Shown: positions 16,609 through 26,348 of the stretch, piece after piece
How positions within the stretch are numbered: the stretch's first letter is position 1
How the letters are laid out: every line of letters begins with the position of its first letter
Assembly: GCF_028435365.1 (NCBI RefSeq)
Contig: NZ_JAGTJJ010000058.1
Span: 1 to 64,000 of the forward strand
DNA from: Polyangium jinanense
Lineage (GTDB): Bacteria; Myxococcota; Polyangia; Polyangiales; Polyangiaceae
Length of the DNA: 64,000 nucleotides
Direction: 5' to 3'
Notes under the pieces: generated by a model
What the model saw: only the letters and a program-made list of their open reading frames with translations
Databases searched by the model: none
What the model was told of the DNA's origin: nothing
Program-made: the position numbers and the translations under genes

Positions 16609-19600
16609 GCGTGATCGAGATGCTGCGGGAGCGGGTGCTCGAGGGCTTCCGCTTCTGGATCGAGGGCGAGCGGCTGCGTTATCGCGCGCCCCGCGAGGCG
16701 GCCACCGAGGCGCGTCTCGCAGAGCTGCGGCAGCACAAGGACGAGATCCTGGACGTCCTCCGGCGTTGCCCGGAAAAACTCGAGGTCTGCCCACTCTCGC
16801 ACGGCCAGCGGGCGCTCTGGTTCTTGTGGCGGCTCTCGCCCGAGAGCAGCACCTACAACCAATCCGAGCCCTTGCGGATCCGGCGCTCGGTCGATCTCGC
16901 CGTCCTGCGAAAGGCCTGCCGCGCGCTGGTCGCGCGCCACCCCATGCTGCGGACCACGTTCCGTACCCACCGGGGCGAGCCGATGCAAGAGGTGGGGCCC
17001 GCCGGGGACATCGATTGGGCCGAGATCGACGCCTCCTCGTTCGACGAGGCGCGGCTCGGGGAGGTGATGCGCGATGCGCACCGAGCGCCCTTTGATCTCG
17101 AACGGGGTCCGGTGGTGCGGTTCCGCTGCTATACGCGCGCCCCGGATGAGCACCTCCTGTTCGTGACGATGCACCATATCGTTTGCGACGGCTGGTCCTT
17201 CGCCATTCTCGCGCACGACCTGCCCGTTCTGCTCGACGAAATCGAGGGCCGCGGCGCGCCGCTGCCGCAGCTCGTTTCCTCGTACCACGATTACGTGCGC
17301 TGGCAGCGGGAGATGCTCGCGGGGCCGGAGGGCGAGCGCCTGTGGCAAGCCTGGAAGCAGGACCTCGCGGGCCCCCTGCCGCCGCTCTCGTTGCCCACGG
17401 ATTTTCCGCGCCCCGCGATGCAGACGTACCGCGGCGATTCTTGCCCCTTCACGGTGCCGGACGAGCTCGCCGCGCGCCTGCGCGCGCTCGCGGGTGAGGA
17501 GGGCGCGACGCTGCACGCGACGCTTCTGACCGCGTTCCTCGCGCTCCTGTACCGATATTCGGGGCAAAAGGATCTCGTCATCGGCACGCACACCTCCGGG
17601 CGCGGCCGCAATGAGCTCCTGCCCATCGTGGGGTATTTCGTCGATCCGGTGGTGATCCGGGTGGGCGTCTCCGAGGGCCGCACGTTCCGCGCCTTTTTGC
17701 AGGACGTGAAGCGCACGACGCAGCGGGCCCTGGAGAACCGCGATTTCCCATTTCCCTTGCTGGTGGAAAGGCTACGGCCCGAGCGTGATCCCAGCCGCTC
17801 GCCGCTCTTCGACGTGGCCTTCAATCACCTGAGCACCAAGGGCGCAGGGCGCGACGGGGCCCTGGAGATCCTGCAGGGGCCGCACGAGGGCAGCAAGTTC
17901 GACCTCACCCTCACGGTGATGGATGGCGAGGCGACGATCGCGGGCTCGCTCGATTACAACTCGGATCTCTTCCGCAGGGAGACGGCCGCTCGTTTCACCG
18001 AGCACCTCGTGCGCCTGCTCGCGAGCGCCGTCGAGGATCCCGAGCGCGCGCTCGACGATATCGATCTGCTCGGCGAGGGCACAGGCGGGCTGCCGGCCGT
18101 GCTGCGGGGACGACCGCAGCGTGATCCACGGGCGCGGTTGCCCTTGCACGCGCTCATCGAGGAGCAGGTGGCGCGTTCGCCCTCCGCGCCGGCCCTCTCG
18201 GCCGGGGGCGTGACGCTGACCTACGCCGAGCTCAATGCCCGCGCCAATGTCGTCGCGCATCACCTGCGCGCGCTCGGCGTGGGGCGCGACGCCCGCGTGG
18301 CCGTGTGCACGGGCCGCTCGGCCGAGGTGATGATCGCCATCCTCGCCATTCTCAAGGCCGGCGGCGCATACGTGCCGCTCGACCCGGGATATCCCGGCGA
18401 TCTGCTCGCGTACATGCTGAAGCAGGCCGGCGTCACGGTCGTCCTCACGCAACGGGCATTCGTCGGGGCCCTGCCGGCAAGCGAGGCGCGCGTTGTGTGC
18501 GTCGAGGAGGTGAGCGGGTATCCCGAGACAAACCCGGAGCCGCTCTCCGGTCCGGAGGACCTCGTTTACGTGATGTTCACCTCGGGGTCGACGGGGCGGC
18601 CCAAGGGCGTGGCCATCGAGCATCGCTCGCTCACGAATTACGTGTTGAGCATGATCGAGGATCTCGCGATGGAGCCGGGGAGCCGCTTCGCGCTGGTGTC
18701 CACGATCAGCGCGGATCTCGGGAACACGGTGGTGTTTCCCTCGCTGTGCACGGGCGGATGTCTGCACGTGGTGCCCGAGGAGGCGCTCGTCGACAGCGCG
18801 GGGTTCGGGCGGTATGTCACGGAAAACCAGATCGATTACCTGAAGATCGTCCCCTCGCACCTCGCCGCCCTGACCGAGGCGAGCCTCGCGGGGCTGCCGC
18901 GCAAAGCGGTGTTCCTGGGCGGCGAGCCTTCGCCGCTGCGGTGGGTCGAGCGGCTCGCGTCGCTGTCGGAATGCAGGTTCTTCAACCATTACGGCCCCAC
19001 GGAGACCACGGTAGGGGTTTTGACGTACCGCTTCGAGCCCGCCGAGATGCCCCTGCCGGCGGCGATCCTGCCCTTGCGTACGCCGGTCGCGGACGCGACG
19101 ATTCATCTGCTCGACGCGCGCATGCGAGCCGTGCCGCCCGGGGTAGCCGGCGAGCTCTACGTGGGCGGCACCTGCGTGGCCCGGGGCTATATCAATGACC
19201 CCGAGCGCACGCGCGAGCGCTTCGTGCGGGATCCAATGGGCAGCGGCGCGCTGCTCTATCGCACGGGGGATCTGGCGCGGCAGCTCCCCACGGGGGATAT
19301 CGAGATTCTCGGCCGGCAGGATCGGCAGATCAAGCTGCGCGGGTATCGCATCGAGCTCGGGCAGATCGAGTCCATCCTGCGCAAGGATCCGCGTGTGCAG
19401 CAATGTGCTGTGTTGCCCGACGTGGACGGGCCGCGGGCGAGCCGGCTGATTGCATACGTGGTGCCCGCCGGCGAGGCGCGGGGCGAGGGCGCGCCGAGCG
19501 GCGAGGAGCTCTGGGCCGAGCTGCGGGCGCTCGTCGAGCAGCAGGTGCCGCGTTACATGGTGCCGAGCCGCTGCGTGCTCGTCCCCGACATGCCACTCAC

Positions 19601-20756
19601 GCCCAATGGCAAGGTCGATCATCGAGCCTTGCGCGCGCTCGATACGGGGCCCGCCGAGGAGGCGCAACGAGCCTTGCCCCGCGACGCGCTGGAGCTCGAA
19701 TTGTGCACGATCTTCGGCGATGTGCTCGGTGCGCCGAGCGTCGGGCCGCGGGACGATTTCTTCCAGCTCGGCGGCCATTCGCTCCTGGCCGTGCGCCTGG
19801 TGGATCGTATTCACGAGCGCCTGGGCGAGCGCGTGGCCCTGGGGACGCTGCTCGCGAATCCGACGGTGGAAGGCGTGGCGGGCGCGCTGCGCGCGGGAGG
19901 TACGAGCCTCGGCCGCGCGACGCTCCTGCCCATTCGCGCCCGAGGACGCCTGCAGCCGCTCGTGTGCCTGCCGGGCGCGGGCGGAAACGTCATGTATTTC
20001 CACGACCTCACGCGGCCTCTCGGCGCGGAGCGCCCGGTGTGGGGCCTGCAGGCCATTGGCCTCGACGACGGCGGTCCGATCCCGACCCGCATCGAGGACA
20101 TCGCCGCGCGGTATGTGGAGGAGCTCGGACGAACGTTGCCCTCCGCGGAGCCGTATCTGCTCGTGGGGCATTCGTTCGGGGGCCTCGTGGCCTTCGAAAT
20201 GGCGCGGCTCCTTCGTGAGGCCGGGCGCGGCGTGGGATTCTTGGGCGTGATCGACAACCCCGCCCCGAGCGCGGTGGACGACGGGGCTGCCCGGCGGGAC
20301 GACACGCAATGGCTCCTGCACATCGCGACGCGCATCGGAAAGCTCTACGGGGTGGACCTCGCGCTGCGGAGCGAGGCATTTTCGGCGCTTTCGTACGGCG
20401 AGCAAGTGGCGAGCCTGGTCGAGAAAATGCTGGTCGTGGGGCTCTTGCCGAGCGGGACGAACCGGGCGCATTTCGCGCGGTTCATCGAGGTGTACAAGGC
20501 AAACGCGATCGCCGCGGCCACGTACCGATCCGCAGGCGGGCCGATCGACGTGCCCATCCGGCTCTTCCGGGCCCGCGAGGAGGATCCGGAGCTCGAGCGG
20601 GAGGCTGTCGCGGGCGACGCGACCCTGGGATGGCAGCGCTTCACGCGCCATTCCGTGGAGGTGTTCGAGATGCCCGGAACCCATATCACGATGATGACCG
20701 AGCCCCACGTGCGGGCACTCGGCAGCCGGATGGCCGAGATCATCGGTCGGGATTGA
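16605..20756 (+). CDS. NRPS module TubC-C-A-T-TE, predicted aspartate-specific
   Basis: Across 1383 residues: an N-terminal TubC-type docking domain (1-55), which receives an acyl chain from an upstream PKS; condensation domain (about 62-490, HHIVCDG at 190-196); adenylation domain (about 515-1000, FTSGSTGRPKG, HYGPTETTVG, YRTGDLAR, GKVDHRAL); carrier domain (Ser1059 in LGGHSLL); and type I thioesterase (Ser1190 in GHSFGG, His in PGTHITMM). Manual alignment of the pocket to GrsA PheA gives D-L-T-K-F-G-H-V-G-K, matching the DLTKxGHxGK pattern of known Asp-activating domains (Asn domains have E in place of H). Loading of L-Asp is therefore predicted. Only one module is present and no epimerase. 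ATGA overlap with the PKS suggests a fixed PKS-to-NRPS order. Confidence 0.92.
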   Translation: MSVIEMLRERVLEGFRFWIEGERLRYRAPREAATEARLAELRQHKDEILDVLRRCPEKLEVCPLSHGQRALWFLWRLSPESSTYNQSEPLRIRRSVDLAVLRKACRALVARHPMLRTTFRTHRGEPMQEVGPAGDIDWAEIDASSFDEARLGEVMRDAHRAPFDLERGPVVRFRCYTRAPDEHLLFVTMHHIVCDGWSFAILAHDLPVLLDEIEGRGAPLPQLVSSYHDYVRWQREMLAGPEGERLWQAWKQDLAGPLPPLSLPTDFPRPAMQTYRGDSCPFTVPDELAARLRALAGEEGATLHATLLTAFLALLYRYSGQKDLVIGTHTSGRGRNELLPIVGYFVDPVVIRVGVSEGRTFRAFLQDVKRTTQRALENRDFPFPLLVERLRPERDPSRSPLFDVAFNHLSTKGAGRDGALEILQGPHEGSKFDLTLTVMDGEATIAGSLDYNSDLFRRETAARFTEHLVRLLASAVEDPERALDDIDLLGEGTGGLPAVLRGRPQRDPRARLPLHALIEEQVARSPSAPALSAGGVTLTYAELNARANVVAHHLRALGVGRDARVAVCTGRSAEVMIAILAILKAGGAYVPLDPGYPGDLLAYMLKQAGVTVVLTQRAFVGALPASEARVVCVEEVSGYPETNPEPLSGPEDLVYVMFTSGSTGRPKGVAIEHRSLTNYVLSMIEDLAMEPGSRFALVSTISADLGNTVVFPSLCTGGCLHVVPEEALVDSAGFGRYVTENQIDYLKIVPSHLAALTEASLAGLPRKAVFLGGEPSPLRWVERLASLSECRFFNHYGPTETTVGVLTYRFEPAEMPLPAAILPLRTPVADATIHLLDARMRAVPPGVAGELYVGGTCVARGYINDPERTRERFVRDPMGSGALLYRTGDLARQLPTGDIEILGRQDRQIKLRGYRIELGQIESILRKDPRVQQCAVLPDVDGPRASRLIAYVVPAGEARGEGAPSGEELWAELRALVEQQVPRYMVPSRCVLVPDMPLTPNGKVDHRALRALDTGPAEEAQRALPRDALELELCTIFGDVLGAPSVGPRDDFFQLGGHSLLAVRLVDRIHERLGERVALGTLLANPTVEGVAGALRAGGTSLGRATLLPIRARGRLQPLVCLPGAGGNVMYFHDLTRPLGAERPVWGLQAIGLDDGGPIPTRIEDIAARYVEELGRTLPSAEPYLLVGHSFGGLVAFEMARLLREAGRGVGFLGVIDNPAPSAVDDGAARRDDTQWLLHIATRIGKLYGVDLALRSEAFSALSYGEQVASLVEKMLVVGLLPSGTNRAHFARFIEVYKANAIAAATYRSAGGPIDVPIRLFRAREEDPELEREAVAGDATLGWQRFTRHSVEVFEMPGTHITMMTEPHVRALGSRMAEIIGRD

Positions 20757-20771
20757 GAGAGGAGGCGAGGC

Positions 20772-21869
20772 ATGGCGGTGCTGCGGCTGAACGTGCAGAG
20801 GGCGCGGAAGGTGCTGGTGTCGCGGGCCGTGACGGCCCTCGACCTGCGAATGGTGCTCGCTTTCAAGGAGCCCCGCGACGCCGAGCGCGTCATCGGCGAC
20901 GATTTCGAGCAGACGCTCGGCGACGGCAATACGCCGCGAGAAGAGGCGCGGCGTACGCTCGAGACCTTGATTGCCGAGGAAGTTCTGGTGCCCGTGGGGG
21001 ACGCCGCGGACATGGACGGCGCGTGCGCGCGGTTCGGGAGCGAGGCGTCCACGCTTGCCCAGGTCGTGGAGGCGCTCGCAGGCGATCTCGGGGCCATGGG
21101 AGCCTTCGCGCAGCGCGAGGTGCGCATCGACGGCGAGGATCCGCTCGCCGTGCTTTCGTCCGTGCGGAGCAAGCTCGACGCCCTGCGCAAGGGCCTCGGC
21201 GATGCGCGGGCGCGGTTCGTCGCCGAGCAGATGCAGGGCGTGGTGCGGACCGCGGAGGGCGAGCTTTTCGTGCACCTCGGGTCGGGCACAGCCCGGGTGC
21301 CGGGCTGGACGAACGTCGACCTGACGGGCGGCGACGTGCGGCTGAACCTGTGCTGGGAGCTGCCATTCGCGGACGCCTCGGTGCGGTATCTCTACTCGGC
21401 GCACACGCTCGAGCATTTCGATTTCCACACCGCTGCGCGGAGGCTCGTGAAGGAGATCCACCGCGTGCTCGCGCCGGGAGGGACGGCGCGGATCGTGGTG
21501 CCCGACATCGGGGCCTTCGTGCGCCAGTACGCCGCCGAGAACAAGGCGTTTTTCCGCGAGTACGACCGGACGCGCCCCGAGTTCGCAGGTCCCGCGGGGT
21601 ACCGGACGGACCTCGCCAAGGTGATGCGCATGGCCGGCTCCGCGGTGAAATCGGGGTGGTTCTTCGAGCACAAGATGGGGTATGATTTCGACACGCTGGC
21701 GGACATCCTCCGGCGCGCGGGCTTCTCGACGATCGAGCGGTCCGAGTACCGCGGGAGCCGGCACGAGGCATTGCGCGGAATGGACGACCACAGCGCGTCC
21801 ACCGGTTTCTCCTACGAGGACGTCGCAAACTCGCTGTTCGTGGAGGCCACGAAAGAGGTAAGCACATGA
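20772..21869 (+). CDS. SAM-dependent methyltransferase, class I
   Basis: The C-terminal half of the 365-residue protein is a Rossmann methyltransferase: ELFVHLGSGTARVPGW (SAM loop), VDLTGGDVRLNLCWELPFADASV, YSAHTLEHFDF and the EIHRVLAPGGTARIVVPD strand, followed by a cap segment. The N-terminal 160 residues are helical and unassigned. It sits between the NRPS and the oxygenase, 15 bases after the NRPS stop, with GGAGG ahead of ATG 20772, and its stop overlaps the next ATG. It could methylate the tetramate or peptide nitrogen, an oxygen, or a sugar; the sequence does not decide. Confidence 0.8.
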   Translation: MAVLRLNVQRARKVLVSRAVTALDLRMVLAFKEPRDAERVIGDDFEQTLGDGNTPREEARRTLETLIAEEVLVPVGDAADMDGACARFGSEASTLAQVVEALAGDLGAMGAFAQREVRIDGEDPLAVLSSVRSKLDALRKGLGDARARFVAEQMQGVVRTAEGELFVHLGSGTARVPGWTNVDLTGGDVRLNLCWELPFADASVRYLYSAHTLEHFDFHTAARRLVKEIHRVLAPGGTARIVVPDIGAFVRQYAAENKAFFREYDRTRPEFAGPAGYRTDLAKVMRMAGSAVKSGWFFEHKMGYDFDTLADILRRAGFSTIERSEYRGSRHEALRGMDDHSASTGFSYEDVANSLFVEATKEVST

Positions 21870-22714
21870 AGTACGAACTCATTCGCGTCGAGCCCATGGT
21901 AGGCGCCCTCGGGGCCGAGATCGGCGGGATCGATCTGACGAAGCCGCTCGCGGATCAGGCGGTTGCGGAGCTCAAGCGAGCGTTCGTCGAGCACCATCTC
22001 CTCGTGTTCCGCGGGCAGCCGATCGACGTCGAGCACCAGAAGGCCCTCGGGCGCCACTTCGGGACGCTGCACGTGCACCCGCTCTTCGAATCGATCGAGG
22101 GCCATCCGGAGGTCGTCGCGTTCGTCAAGGAGCCCGAGGATCGCGTGAACGTCGGCGGAGGCTGGCACGCGGACCTCACCTGCCTGGAACGGCCGCCGCT
22201 CGGCTCGATCCTGCGGGTGACGGAGACCCCCGCGCGTGGAGGCGACACGCTCTTCGCGAACATGGTCGCGGCCTATGAGGCGCTCTCGCCCGCGATGCAA
22301 AAGTTCCTCGAAGGGCTCACCGCGATCCATACCTCGGCCAAGGTGTACGGGCCCTGGGGGAAGTACGCGCATAGCAAGGGCAAGACCGGCGCGCCCGCCA
22401 AGATCGACAACGCCGGGCAACACGCGGCGCATCCGATCGTCCGGACACACCCGGAGTCCGGCCGCAAATCGCTGTTCGTGAACCTGGCGTACACGATCTT
22501 CATCAAGGGCCTGAGTCTCGAGGAGAGCACGGCCATCCTGGAGTTCCTCTACAGCCACGCCGTCAAGGGCGAGTTCACGACCCGCCTGCGCTGGGAGAAG
22601 GACACGATCGCCTTCTGGGACAACCGCTGCACACAGCATTACGCAATGAACGATTATCACGGCATGCGGCGCGCGGCCCTGCGGGTGACGATCGAGGGCG
22701 ACCGGCCCGCCTGA
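21866..22714 (+). CDS. TauD/TfdA-family Fe(II)/2-oxoglutarate dioxygenase
   Basis: 282 residues, the normal family length. The facial triad is visible: His101 and Asp103 in GWHADLT and the distal His258 in TQHYAMNDY, with a following RR..LRV that should bind 2-oxoglutarate. GAEIGGIDLTKPL near the N-terminus is typical of TauD. Members next to NRPS genes commonly hydroxylate the beta-carbon of an amino acid, with Asp a frequent target, which would fit the predicted Asp-loading module. Hydroxylation of the acyl chain is an alternative. Its ATG overlaps the methyltransferase stop. Confidence 0.9.
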   Translation: MKYELIRVEPMVGALGAEIGGIDLTKPLADQAVAELKRAFVEHHLLVFRGQPIDVEHQKALGRHFGTLHVHPLFESIEGHPEVVAFVKEPEDRVNVGGGWHADLTCLERPPLGSILRVTETPARGGDTLFANMVAAYEALSPAMQKFLEGLTAIHTSAKVYGPWGKYAHSKGKTGAPAKIDNAGQHAAHPIVRTHPESGRKSLFVNLAYTIFIKGLSLEESTAILEFLYSHAVKGEFTTRLRWEKDTIAFWDNRCTQHYAMNDYHGMRRAALRVTIEGDRPA

Positions 22715-22742
22715 CAGCCGATACGAAAGGGAGGAAAATTCG

Positions 22743-23774
22743 ATGGACGTGCTCCAGCTCGTGGGAGCGTCGTGGATCTCGAAGTCGATCGCCGTCGCGG
22801 CGCGGCTGGGTGTGGCGGATCTCGTCGAGCAAAAGCCTTTGCCGGTGGACGAGATCGCCCGGGCTGCGGGGGCGCATCCGGAGGCCTTGCTGCGGCTCTT
22901 GCGGGTGCTCGCCGCGGCGGGGGTTTTTACGTTCGACGCCGAGGGCAAGGTCGCGAACTCCAAGCAGTCCGAGCGCTTGCGGACGAACCACCCGCAATCG
23001 ATGCGCCATTTCTGCATGCTGGCCGGCGAGCATTATTACGACGCCTGCGGCGCGCTCTTGCACACGGTCAAGACCGGAGAGCCCGCGTTCCGGCACGTGT
23101 TCGGCGGTTCGATTTACGACGTGATGATGAAGGACCCGGAGGCGGCCCTGGTCTACGACAAGGCCATGGCCGATCTCACGCGCCCGGTCGCCGCGCTCGT
23201 CGCCGCGCGCCACGATTTCTCGGGCGTATCGACGATCATCGACGTCGGCGGCGGCAGCGGAACCATGCTCGCGGGGCTCCTGTCCGCCCACAAGCACCTG
23301 CGCGGCACCTGCATCGACCGCGAGGATGTCTGCGCGCGCGCCGCCGCGGCCCTGCGCGCGTCGGGCGACGAGGATCTCGCGGACAGACTGTCCTTTCATG
23401 GGCAGAGCTTCTTCGAGTCGCTCCCGGAGGGAGGGGACGTATACATTTTGAAGAACGTCCTCCACAACTGGGGTCACGACAGCTCGCTGCGGATCCTCCG
23501 CCAGATTGCGGAGGCCATGCGCCGCAAGGTGGCCTCGGGCGGGCGCGCGCCGCGCCTCTTGGTGATCGAAGCCCTGGTCGAGGGGACCGATACCTCGCTG
23601 CGCAAGCTCGTGGACGCGCTCTTTCAGGTGGCACTCTGCGAAGAAGGCACGCGCGAGCGCACCGAGGCCGAGATGCGGGGGCTGCTCGGGGAGGCGGGGC
23701 TCGGGGTGGTGGCGATTCAGCAGCTCCCGACGGAGCTCGCGGTCATCGAGTGCACGCTCGCGGGCGCGGGCTGA
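22743..23774 (+). CDS. O-methyltransferase, methyltransferase_2 family
   Basis: 343 residues with the two-part structure of plant- and antibiotic-type O-methyltransferases: an N-terminal winged-helix dimerisation domain (ISKSIAVAARLGVADLV..., about 10-100) and a SAM domain with IIDVGGGSGTMLAGL and the catalytic-His region ILKNVLHNWGHD. Such enzymes methylate hydroxyls of secondary metabolites, so a hydroxyl introduced by the oxygenase or an enol/sugar oxygen is a plausible target. A strong GGGAGGA lies ahead of the ATG. It is the last gene of the plus operon; its stop is only 7 bp from the stop of the convergent ABC gene, so the two operons have no room for a conventional terminator between them. 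Confidence 0.9.
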   Translation: MDVLQLVGASWISKSIAVAARLGVADLVEQKPLPVDEIARAAGAHPEALLRLLRVLAAAGVFTFDAEGKVANSKQSERLRTNHPQSMRHFCMLAGEHYYDACGALLHTVKTGEPAFRHVFGGSIYDVMMKDPEAALVYDKAMADLTRPVAALVAARHDFSGVSTIIDVGGGSGTMLAGLLSAHKHLRGTCIDREDVCARAAAALRASGDEDLADRLSFHGQSFFESLPEGGDVYILKNVLHNWGHDSSLRILRQIAEAMRRKVASGGRAPRLLVIEALVEGTDTSLRKLVDALFQVALCEEGTRERTEAEMRGLLGEAGLGVVAIQQLPTELAVIECTLAGAG

Positions 23775-23781
23775 CGTCGCT

Positions 23782-25923
23782 TCAAGACGCGGGCGAGGAC
23801 GAACCGGACGGGTCGGAGGGCGGTGCGGGGAGCGCCGCCTCCCCCGTCTGGATCCGCCAGAAGCTGGCGTACAGGCCATTCTGGGCGACGAGATCCTCGT
23901 GGCGCCCCTGCTCGCAGACGACGCCGGCGTCGAGCACGTAGATGTAATCGGCGTTTCGCGCGGTGGAGAGGCGGTGCACGACCATCACGGTGGTGCGGCC
24001 CTGGGTGGCTTCGCGGAGCGAGCGCTGCAGCGCGGCCTCGGTCTCGTTGTCCATCGCGGAGGTGGCCTCGTCGAAGACGAGGATCGGCCGCTGCGAGAGG
24101 AGGGCGCGCGCGATGGCAATGCGCTGCCGCTGGCCGCCCGAGAGGCGCGAGCCGCCTTCGCCGACGTCGGTGTCGTATTTCGCGGGCATTGCGGTGATGA
24201 AATCGTGGGCCTCGGCCATTTTCGCGGCCCATTCGATCTCCGCCATGGTGGCATCGGGCCGCGCGTAGGCGATGTTGTCGCGGATCGAGCCCGCGAAGAG
24301 GAAGATCTGCTGGCTGACCAGGGCCATGGAGGTACGCAGATCGGCGAGGTCGAGCTCGCGCACGTCGATTCCATCGAGGCGGACCGCCCCGGCGTTCGCG
24401 TCGTAGAAGCGCAGGAGCAGCTTCAGGACCGTGCTCTTGCCCGCGCCGTTCGAGCCCACGATGGCCGTGGTCTTGCCGGCGGCGAAATGCATGTTGATGC
24501 CGCGTAGGACGGGGTGCTCGGGGGTATAGCCGAAAACCACGTTGTCGAGGACCAGGTCGCCGACCACGCGTTCGGTGGGCAAGGGCCGAGGGCCGCTGAG
24601 GATCGTGGGGCGCTTGTCGAGGACATTGAGGACGCGCTCCAGGGAGACCATGGTGCGCTGGTACTGATTGAGCGCGAGGCCTATCCAGCCGAGCGTGCCG
24701 AGCAGCCGCAGCGAGGTGTAGGCGAGGAAGTTGTAGGCGCTCGCGGCGATGCGGCCGCGCACGACGAGCCCGGCGCCCCAGACGAGCGTGGTGAGGAACC
24801 CGAAGCCAGCCACGGTGCGGATCGCGGGCACGTAGGCCGAGCTCAAGGCGGTGGCCTCATCGGAGCTCGCCACGAACTCGAGGCTCGCCTGCTCCACGCG
24901 ACTGGCCTCGCGCTCCTGGGCATTGAAGCCGAGGACCGTGGCGAGGCCGGAGAGGTTACCCACCATGAGGTTGTCGAGCAGCGCCTGAGCGCGGCGCGAG
25001 GCGATCAGGCGCTTGCGAATCGGGCCGAGGAATTCCGCCGAGACGTAATAAATGGCCGGGAAGATGAGGAATTGGACGGCCGCGAGCGGAGGGTATGTCG
25101 TGACGAACGCCGCGCCGACGATGATGATGTTGACGAGGATGGTGATGAGCGGGTCGATCCCCTCTTTGAGGAACTCCTCGAGGCGATTGATGTCCTCCTG
25201 GAGGACGCTCAGCCACTCGGCCATCTGGCGGCCCTCGAACTCGGCGAGGTCGAGCGTCTGGATGTGCCGGTAGACGTCCTTGCGCAGGTCGTGCTGGACG
25301 ACGTTGGCGAGCCGGCTCGAGAGGCGCGCGTGCGCGTACCCCGTGGCAGAGTCGAGCGTCCAGGCGCCGAGGCTGGCGGCGCCGAGCACGCTGAGCTGCG
25401 ACGCGGTCGATTTGAACCCGAGGCGGGCGATCGACGATTGCGGGCCGCGCGTGACGATGTCGAGGCCGGCGCTGATCATCAGGCTCGGCGCGGCGTCGAA
25501 GGCGCGATCGAGGATCGTCGTGGCCAGCGTGAGGGTGAAGAGGCGGCGGTGATGCTGCGAGCGCTCGAACAAGCGGAAGAGCGGCTGCGTCCGGGCGGTC
25601 GTCGCCTTGCCCGCGGGCAGCGCAGGCGAGGACGACGTGCCGGTTTCGGCAGGGGCGCTCGCGGGATCATGCTTGCGTAGCGCGTGCGCCTCGCGCGCCA
25701 GGTGCAGGGCCTCGTGGAGGATCTTCTCGACCTCGGCGAGGGGCGTCTTTTTATCGAAATGGACAAGGACGCGCCCGGTGAGCGCATTGACTGCGACCGA
25801 AGCCAGGCTCGCGTGCCCCACGAGCACGCGGGCGAGCTCTAGGGCAAAGTCGGGACGGTCGAGGATTTCGGGAATTTCCCAGCGGGCGCGTCCTGGCACC
25901 GCCGAACGAATGCGAAGAGTCAT
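23782..25923 (-). CDS. ABC exporter with N-terminal HMA_2-like domain
   Basis: A half-size exporter of 713 residues. Residues 1-75 look like an HMA_2-type ferredoxin-like fold ([29 protein letters not shown]) without the CxxC metal site. Membrane helices span about 115-410. The nucleotide-binding domain follows (about 450-690): Walker [11 protein letters not shown]-loop VSQQIFLF, signature [12 protein letters not shown], Walker [10 protein letters not shown], switch HRLS. The best guess is export of the cluster product, or of a lipid. A metal-linked role is possible because the two upstream small proteins and the HMA_2-like domain recall P1-type ATPase accessory genes. It is the last gene of the minus strand run and lies 36 bp after the small upstream gene. 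Confidence 0.88.
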   Translation of the reverse strand: MTLRIRSAVPGRARWEIPEILDRPDFALELARVLVGHASLASVAVNALTGRVLVHFDKKTPLAEVEKILHEALHLAREAHALRKHDPASAPAETGTSSSPALPAGKATTARTQPLFRLFERSQHHRRLFTLTLATTILDRAFDAAPSLMISAGLDIVTRGPQSSIARLGFKSTASQLSVLGAASLGAWTLDSATGYAHARLSSRLANVVQHDLRKDVYRHIQTLDLAEFEGRQMAEWLSVLQEDINRLEEFLKEGIDPLITILVNIIIVGAAFVTTYPPLAAVQFLIFPAIYYVSAEFLGPIRKRLIASRRAQALLDNLMVGNLSGLATVLGFNAQEREASRVEQASLEFVASSDEATALSSAYVPAIRTVAGFGFLTTLVWGAGLVVRGRIAASAYNFLAYTSLRLLGTLGWIGLALNQYQRTMVSLERVLNVLDKRPTILSGPRPLPTERVVGDLVLDNVVFGYTPEHPVLRGINMHFAAGKTTAIVGSNGAGKSTVLKLLLRFYDANAGAVRLDGIDVRELDLADLRTSMALVSQQIFLFAGSIRDNIAYARPDATMAEIEWAAKMAEAHDFITAMPAKYDTDVGEGGSRLSGGQRQRIAIARALLSQRPILVFDEATSAMDNETEAALQRSLREATQGRTTVMVVHRLSTARNADYIYVLDAGVVCEQGRHEDLVAQNGLYASFWRIQTGEAALPAPPSDPSGSSSPAS

Positions 25924-25959
25924 ATCGTGGGGTGCGCTCTCGAAAAGGGGGAACGGCTA

Positions 25960-26289
25960 TCAGCCCAGCGTGGGCTTCGCGGCGACCTGCTCGCGCAGCT
26001 GCGCGATCTCCTTGCGGAGCGCTTCGAGGGCCTCCGCGGTCGCCGGCGCGGTGGCGTCGGCCGCGAGCCCGCTCTTGGCCTCTTGATGGATGGATGCGAG
26101 CCCCTGCTTCGCGTCATCGACCACGCCCGCGGCCGCATTCTTGAGCCCGACGGCCTTTTCCTTGAGCAAGAGCCCGCCCTTCACGGTGCCCACGGCCGCG
26201 GGGCGCGCCACGCGCTCACCGATCAGCGCCGCCGCGGCACCGGCGACGAAGAACTTCCACCCAACGACCTTCGTAACCCACCACATCAT
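25960..26289 (-). CDS. Small membrane-anchored helical protein, PacL-like organisation
   Basis: 109 residues: an N-terminal hydrophobic segment (VTKVVGWKFFVAGAAAALIG, a likely single membrane anchor), then a long amphipathic helical region with Ala/Lys/Glu heptads and a final predicted coiled coil (EALRKEIAQLREQVA). The layout resembles the small scaffold proteins (DUF1490/PacL-type) encoded beside P1-type metal ATPases, but I do not see a metal-binding C-terminal tail. GAAAGGAC precedes the ATG at 26289. It is encoded just upstream of the HMA_2/ABC exporter and probably assembles with it. Confidence 0.7.
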   Translation of the reverse strand: MMWWVTKVVGWKFFVAGAAAALIGERVARPAAVGTVKGGLLLKEKAVGLKNAAAGVVDDAKQGLASIHQEAKSGLAADATAPATAEALEALRKEIAQLREQVAAKPTLG

Positions 26290-26348
26290 ATGAGCTTGTC
26301 CTTTCGTATTCGGGGCGCCCTGGGGCCCGGTGAACTTCGGTACGCTGA

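Noticed and set aside
17772..21791. Very long minus-strand open frame antisense to the NRPS
   Set aside because: No recognisable domain; the plus strand has complete NRPS motifs.
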